Assembly (NCBI RefSeq): GCF_947501385.1
Contig: NZ_CANMVP010000012.1
Span: 1 to 64,000, forward strand
Length of the DNA stretch: 64,000 bases
Direction of reading: 5' to 3'
Origin: an uncultured Polaribacter sp.
GTDB taxonomy: Bacteria; Bacteroidota; Bacteroidia; Flavobacteriales; Flavobacteriaceae
The first letter of the stretch is position 1; each line of letters begins with the position of its first letter. Shown in pieces: positions 60,217-64,000 of the stretch. A program made the translations under genes and the position numbers. The notes under the pieces were generated by a model. That model had not been told where the DNA came from, searched no databases, and saw nothing but the letters and a program-made list of their open reading frames with translations.

Positions 60217-61425
60217 ATGGAAAAAATAATTATTATTGGAGGAGGAGCAGCTGGATATTTTACAGCGATAAACGCGAAAGAAAGCAATCCAGATTTAGAC
60301 ATTACCATTCTTGAAAAAGGGAAAGATGTTTTACAGAAGGTAAAAATTTCTGGAGGTGGAAGATGCAATGTAACACACGCCTGTTTTGAACCTAAGGAAT
60401 TGGTGAAATTTTATCCAAGAGGAGAAAAAGAATTGTTAGGTCCTTTTCATAAATTTATGACGGGTGATACTTTTGAATGGTTTGATGATCGAGGAGTGCC
60501 ACTAAAAATAGAAAGCGATAATCGTGTTTTTCCTGAAGCAAATACAAGTCAGGCAATTATAGATTGTTTTCAAAAAGCAATTGATCATTTAGGAATCAAA
60601 GTCTTAACAAATCATGGAGTAAACTCGGTGATGCAAAAAGAAAATACATGGATTGTCAACACAAAAGAACAAACTTTTAAAGCAGATAAAGTAGTCATTG
60701 CCGCAGGAAGTTCTAAGAAAGTTTGGGAACTCTGTGCAACATTAGACCATGCTATTATAGCACCAGTTCCGTCTTTATTTACCTTTAATATCAATGATAA
60801 AAGAATTGTTGATTTGTTAGGGATTTCTGTTCCCAACGCAACAGTAACAATTTCAGGAACAAAATTAGAAGCTTCAGGACCTTTATTAATTACCCACTGG
60901 GGAATGAGCGGACCTGCAGTTTTAAAATTATCTGCTTTTGGAGCACGAATTTTAGCCGACAAAAATTATCAATACAATGTCGAGGTAAACTGGTTGTCTA
61001 GACCCACAGATAAAATATTGAATGTTTTATTGAATTTAAAAAAGAAGGAACCTCGTAAAACGGTCATTTTAAAATCTCCTTTTTCAGAAATTTCAAAAAG
61101 ATTGTGGGAGCGTTTTGTGGTGTTTTCAGATATTTCTAAAATCCAAAATTGGGCAGATGTAAACAATCGTCAATTAGAAAATTTAGCAAATCAGTTAACA
61201 AAAGGAATGTATAATGCAAATGGTAGAACTACTTTTAAAGACGAATTTGTAACCGCTGGTGGTGTAGATTTAAAAGAGATTAATTTTAAACGTTTTGAAA
61301 GTAAAAAACATAAAAACCTCTTTTTTGTAGGTGAAGTTTTAAATATTGATGCAGTAACTGGCGGATTTAATTTTCAGAACGCATGGACAGGCGGTTATAT
61401 TTGTGCAGAAGCTTTAGCGGAATAA
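60217..61425 (+). CDS. NAD(P)/FAD-dependent oxidoreductase, HI0933/BaiN family
   Basis: Flavoprotein of 402 residues. FAD-binding EKIIIIGGGAAGYFTAINA at the N-terminus, ISGGGRCNVTH near 44-54 (family signature), VVIAAGSSKKVWE near 158-170 and the C-terminal FVTAGGVDLKEI ... LFFVGEVLNIDAVTGGFNFQNAWTGG. HI0933-like proteins reduce unknown substrates. The ATG at 60217 gives the standard N-terminus; a longer frame from 60178 would translate the palindrome as SPRAQSRG and is less likely. Confidence 0.9.
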   Translation: MEKIIIIGGGAAGYFTAINAKESNPDLDITILEKGKDVLQKVKISGGGRCNVTHACFEPKELVKFYPRGEKELLGPFHKFMTGDTFEWFDDRGVPLKIESDNRVFPEANTSQAIIDCFQKAIDHLGIKVLTNHGVNSVMQKENTWIVNTKEQTFKADKVVIAAGSSKKVWELCATLDHAIIAPVPSLFTFNINDKRIVDLLGISVPNATVTISGTKLEASGPLLITHWGMSGPAVLKLSAFGARILADKNYQYNVEVNWLSRPTDKILNVLLNLKKKEPRKTVILKSPFSEISKRLWERFVVFSDISKIQNWADVNNRQLENLANQLTKGMYNANGRTTFKDEFVTAGGVDLKEINFKRFESKKHKNLFFVGEVLNIDAVTGGFNFQNAWTGGYICAEALAE

Positions 61426-61452
61426 CCAATAACTAACAACCAACAACTAATT

Positions 61453-62007
61453 ATGGCATTAACAGAATCAAACGAATTTAAAATAGGAACAAAAGCACCC
61501 AATTTTACACTTGTAAATTCAGTAGACAATACAATGATTTCTTTAGCGGATGCAAAAGGCGAAAAAGGAACGGTCATCATGTTTATCTGCAATCATTGTC
61601 CGTTTGTAATTCATGTAAACCCTGAGTTGATTAAAATGGCAAATGAATACCAAGAAAAAGGCATTGAATTTATTGCGATTAGTTCTAATGAGATTAAAAA
61701 CTATCCGCAAGACGCACCAAAATACATGAAGCAAGTTGCAGAAAAGTTAAACTATCCTTTTCCGTATTTATTTGATGAAACACAAGAAGTAGCAAAAACG
61801 TATGATGCTGCTTGTACACCAGATTTTTATGTATTTGATGAAGATTTAAAATCTATTTATCATGGGCAATTAGATGATGCTAGACCTAGAAATGGGAAAC
61901 CCTTATCAGGAAAAGATATTAGAAAAGTATTAGATAATTTGTTAGAAAACAAGCCAGTTATCGAAAACCAAAAACCAAGTGTAGGCTGTGGAATTAAATG
62001 GAAGTGA
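61453..62007 (+). CDS. thioredoxin-like / AhpC-TSA family protein
   Basis: Cytoplasmic thioredoxin-fold protein of 184 residues with APNFTLVNSVDNTMISLADAKGEKGTVIMFICNHCPFV: the redox centre is CNHC. A long central region ISSNEIKNYPQDAPKYMKQVAEKLNYPFPYLFDETQEVAKTY follows, and ACTPDFYVFDEDLK carries the cis-Pro. This group of peroxiredoxin-like proteins is common in Bacteroidota; the partner is unknown. 27 bases after the flavoprotein gene, so probably co-transcribed. Confidence 0.88.
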   Translation: MALTESNEFKIGTKAPNFTLVNSVDNTMISLADAKGEKGTVIMFICNHCPFVIHVNPELIKMANEYQEKGIEFIAISSNEIKNYPQDAPKYMKQVAEKLNYPFPYLFDETQEVAKTYDAACTPDFYVFDEDLKSIYHGQLDDARPRNGKPLSGKDIRKVLDNLLENKPVIENQKPSVGCGIKWK

Positions 62008-62016
62008 TCTTTGAAA

Positions 62017-62160
62017 TTCGCTAACGTTTATGTATATATTGAGAGTTACGTGTTTTAATCACTAAAGTTAGTAAATAAAATCACAGATAAAAAGCCCGAG
62101 AGGACTTTCGAAAATTGGCTAAAATCAAGCAATTAATTATACACGGCTTGGCAACTGTAA
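62017..62160. repeat. 144-bp dyad element at the 3' end of the SIR2 gene
   Basis: The two ends form an imperfect long inverted repeat: TTCGCTAACGTTTATGTATA at the left and TTATACACGGCTTGGCAA at the right. A smaller hairpin (CCGAGAGGACTTTCG) lies in the middle. The element ends exactly at the SIR2 stop codon with TTGGCAACTGTAA. It resembles integron attC-like or MITE-like structures; the class is unproven. Confidence 0.55.
62148..62160. repeat. left 13-bp inverted repeat of the SIR2 cassette
   Basis: TTGGCAACTGTAA, the exact reverse complement of 63504-63516. It ends 1 base from the SIR2 stop codon. Confidence 0.75.
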
Positions 62161-62161
62161 T

Positions 62162-63499
62162 TTAGAAAAAGGGTCTATGGTCAGGAATAATTTTATTTTC
62201 AGGATTCAAAAATTGTTTAAAATACTTTTTGCCATATTTTTCAGCTGTTTTATGCCTTATGATATTTTCTGTAAATGTTTCAAATACCAATTCTTTATCA
62301 TTAGTTGGTCCAATTCCAAAAATGTAAAACAAAGGGAAACCTTTAATTTCTCTATCAAAAAATGGTATTGTTAATCCTTCTATATATCCATCCACATAAG
62401 CTAAATCCATATAATTTTTTGCTTTAGAAAGTTTTTTTCTAATGTCCTTTATGTATAACTCTATTTGATAATATAAATCTTCTGGGCAATATGTTTCTCC
62501 TGATTTACATTTATATTTTAGATAATCAACTGCGTGTTGAATTCCATCTTGATACATTAAACAATATATTATTGAGCTTGTTCTTCGTTTATCGAAATAG
62601 AAATCAGATAATTCACTATGAGAAATCATTTTTAAATATTCTATTTCGTAAATTTTTGAAACATTCTTATATGGAATAATATATCCTTTGTTCTCCAGAT
62701 GTTCTTTTATAGATTTGAAGAAGAATGTTCCATTAGTATTAATAACTGTTAAATCAAGGTCTGAAATTCGATCAGAGATATTTTCATCAAGAGTTACTAC
62801 ATATATATGAGGAAAAACGTTTCCCATTTCTTTTTTTAAAAATTCCAAAACTTTTAAAAAGTCAAAATCTCTGAAAGAATATCCAACAAAAAGAATTGTT
62901 TTGGTTGTCATTAATGTTTTTAAGTTAGCGCCAATCAATCCCGAATTTAACTCTTCATAACATTCGTGATAGTCTTCTTCTGTAGCTACTAAACTTCCAT
63001 AGTTGCTAATAGAACCGTGAATTTTAAAAACTTTTCTTTGATCTATATTGTAGAATGCAAAATCTTTAGGTGTAACAATTGGAATTGCATCACATTCTCT
63101 TTCAAAATAATCATCCCAATTAGTTGTGATTATATTTTTAAGCATCCAAATGGGTGCAATTTCTTTGTGAAATGCAGAAGCAGAATTATATAAATCTTTA
63201 AACTGATGACAATAATCAAACCTGTATTTTACTTTCTCCAATAATTTTTGTCTTCCATTTTTATAAGTAGAGCAATATTTAGACATCAATTCTGGAAAAG
63301 AAATATCACCTTCGTTTTCCAATTCAAGTTCTTGCAGAATATCTTCGTAGAAAGTAGTTTTAAATATAGATTTTGTTTCTGTACTAATTCCAGCACCTGC
63401 AAAAAGAACCAAATCTCCTTTAATTAAAGATTCGATAATTTCATTCGGTATTTCGAATGGAAGATTATTACTGCATATGACGCATTCACAGGTTTTCAT
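62162..63499 (-). CDS. SIR2-like domain protein, possible anti-phage NADase
   Basis: A 445-residue cytoplasmic protein with a SIR2-like NAD-binding domain: VLFAGAGIST at 31-40 (GAGIS), ITTNWDDYFE near 124-133, KIHGS at 159-163 with catalytic His161 and LFVGYSFRDFDFLK near 203-216. The N-terminus has three cysteines (CECVIC), possibly a metal knuckle. The C-terminal ~180 residues are of no family I know. Stand-alone proteins of this design often deplete NAD+ during phage infection; that role is inference. It has no operon partner. 13-bp inverted repeats touch both ends of the gene (1 and 4 bases away), as in a one-gene cassette. Confidence 0.82.
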   Translation of the reverse strand: MKTCECVICSNNLPFEIPNEIIESLIKGDLVLFAGAGISTETKSIFKTTFYEDILQELELENEGDISFPELMSKYCSTYKNGRQKLLEKVKYRFDYCHQFKDLYNSASAFHKEIAPIWMLKNIITTNWDDYFERECDAIPIVTPKDFAFYNIDQRKVFKIHGSISNYGSLVATEEDYHECYEELNSGLIGANLKTLMTTKTILFVGYSFRDFDFLKVLEFLKKEMGNVFPHIYVVTLDENISDRISDLDLTVINTNGTFFFKSIKEHLENKGYIIPYKNVSKIYEIEYLKMISHSELSDFYFDKRRTSSIIYCLMYQDGIQHAVDYLKYKCKSGETYCPEDLYYQIELYIKDIRKKLSKAKNYMDLAYVDGYIEGLTIPFFDREIKGFPLFYIFGIGPTNDKELVFETFTENIIRHKTAEKYGKKYFKQFLNPENKIIPDHRPFF

Positions 63500-63503
63500 T
63501 TTC

Positions 63504-63516
63504 TTACAGTTGCCAA
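63504..63516. repeat. right 13-bp inverted repeat of the SIR2 cassette
   Basis: TTACAGTTGCCAA, exact inverted partner of 62148-62160, located 4 bases upstream of the SIR2 start codon where the ribosome binding region would be. Confidence 0.75.
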
Positions 63517-63673
63517 CATAAAAACTAATATAATATCGTTTTAATGATGTATGTCAGTTCCGAAGTTTCTGAATTACGAAGTTATATGCTTTTAGGTATA
63601 GAAACAAATTAAATTATTACATAACAATTATCTTTTAGACTTTGTAACTTTGTAATTCTGAAACTAAAGCAAA

Positions 63674-64000
63674 ATGAACATAGAAAACGCACAAAAACAA
63701 GTAGACGATTGGATTCAAAAGCACGGAGTCAGATATTTTAATGAGTTGACCAACATGGCGCAATTGACAGAAGAAGTGGGTGAAGTAGCTAGAATTATTG
63801 CAAGACGTTATGGTGAGCAAAGTGAAAAGGAATCGGATAAAAACAAAGATTTAGGCGAAGAATTAGCAGATGTACTATTTGTAGTTTTATGTTTGGCAAA
63901 TCAAACAGGAATCAATTTACAAGATGCTTTTGAAAAGAAATTAGAGATCAAAACAAAACGCGATCATGATCGCCATCAAAAGAATCAAAAATTAAAATAA
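63674..64000 (+). CDS. MazG-like nucleotide pyrophosphohydrolase
   Basis: All-alpha NTP pyrophosphohydrolase of 108 residues, complete: the stop codon ends exactly at the window edge. Metal-binding helices show QLTEEVGEVARIIARRYGE (ExxE) near 31-49 and DLGEELADVLFVVLCLANQTG (ExxD) near 62-82. Such proteins hydrolyse (d)NTPs to monophosphates for house-cleaning; the exact nucleotide is unknown. Diverges from the SIR2 gene. Confidence 0.9.
   Translation: MNIENAQKQVDDWIQKHGVRYFNELTNMAQLTEEVGEVARIIARRYGEQSEKESDKNKDLGEELADVLFVVLCLANQTGINLQDAFEKKLEIKTKRDHDRHQKNQKLK

Noticed and set aside
62162..63999. SIR2 and MazG-like genes as a two-gene defence operon
   Set aside because: They are divergently transcribed and the MazG-like gene lies outside the inverted repeats, so shared function is not supported beyond proximity.

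Overview
The window is a chromosomal stretch of a Bacteroidota bacterium, most likely a marine Flavobacteriaceae member of the Polaribacter/Tenacibaculum type. Evidence seen directly: low G+C; promoter-like TAnnTTTG boxes typical of the phylum, several of them 18-47 bases before start codons; many TTG starts; a division/cell-wall cluster with the flavobacterial FtsL-like protein; a class II HMG-CoA reductase next to a GYDIA-type GHMP kinase; and protein families common in this group (DUF1684, DUF4920, BlaR1/BlaI, POT plus DPP-IV peptidases). The genus is an inference.

Layout. 1-13 kb: DUF1684 lipoprotein, MFS transporter, ilvE, DUF4920, mnmD, a glycosyltransferase/flippase pair, ruvC, hemW, a cyclase-family protein, CorA, MmcQ-like protein, 5-formyl-THF cyclo-ligase, an M23 protein and adenine deaminase. 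14.2-15.3 kb: a repeat array of ~222-bp units with a GIY-YIG gene in one unit. 15.4-18.5 kb (minus strand): AlkB-type hydroxylase, RluA-family synthase, EngB and a hydrolase. 18.7-34.7 kb: the complete dcw-type cluster mraZ-rsmH-ftsL-ftsI-murE-mraY-murD-ftsW-murG-murC-ftsQ-ftsA-ftsZ, preceded by a three-repeat MraZ operator and closed by a strong terminator. 35-38 kb: an IS110-like remnant and a blaI-blaR1 pair with a double operator. 38.5-46 kb: two peptidases, tRNA-Leu(UAG), mannose-6-phosphate isomerase, thioesterase and a tail-specific protease. 46.4-51.2 kb: surE, a small membrane protein, lpxB, NlpC/P60 and comEC in one direction. 51-56.6 kb (minus strand): thioredoxin-like protein, POT transporter, DPP-IV peptidase and a band-7 lipoprotein. 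56.9-61.4 kb: HMG-CoA reductase fused to a DinB-like domain, a REP-associated transposase remnant, GHMP kinase and a flavoprotein. 61.5-64 kb: thioredoxin-like protein, a SIR2-domain protein bracketed by 13-bp inverted repeats, and a MazG-like pyrophosphohydrolase.

The most unusual signal is a set of short palindromic repeats, often in inverted pairs, that have entered genes in frame. They encode the N-termini of HemW, MurD, FtsW and MurC, an internal loop of the glycosyltransferase and the C-terminal tail of RuvC. At murD, ftsW and murC the arrangement is the same: reverse copy, start codon, forward copy. In HemW, FtsW and MurC no usual start codon lies between the repeat and the conserved domain, so the ribosome has to read through it. 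Two further repeat families carry their own candidate mobilisers (GIY-YIG nuclease at 14.7 kb, Y1 transposase at 58.7 kb). The SIR2 gene looks like a one-gene cassette and is the best candidate for an accessory, possibly anti-phage, function.
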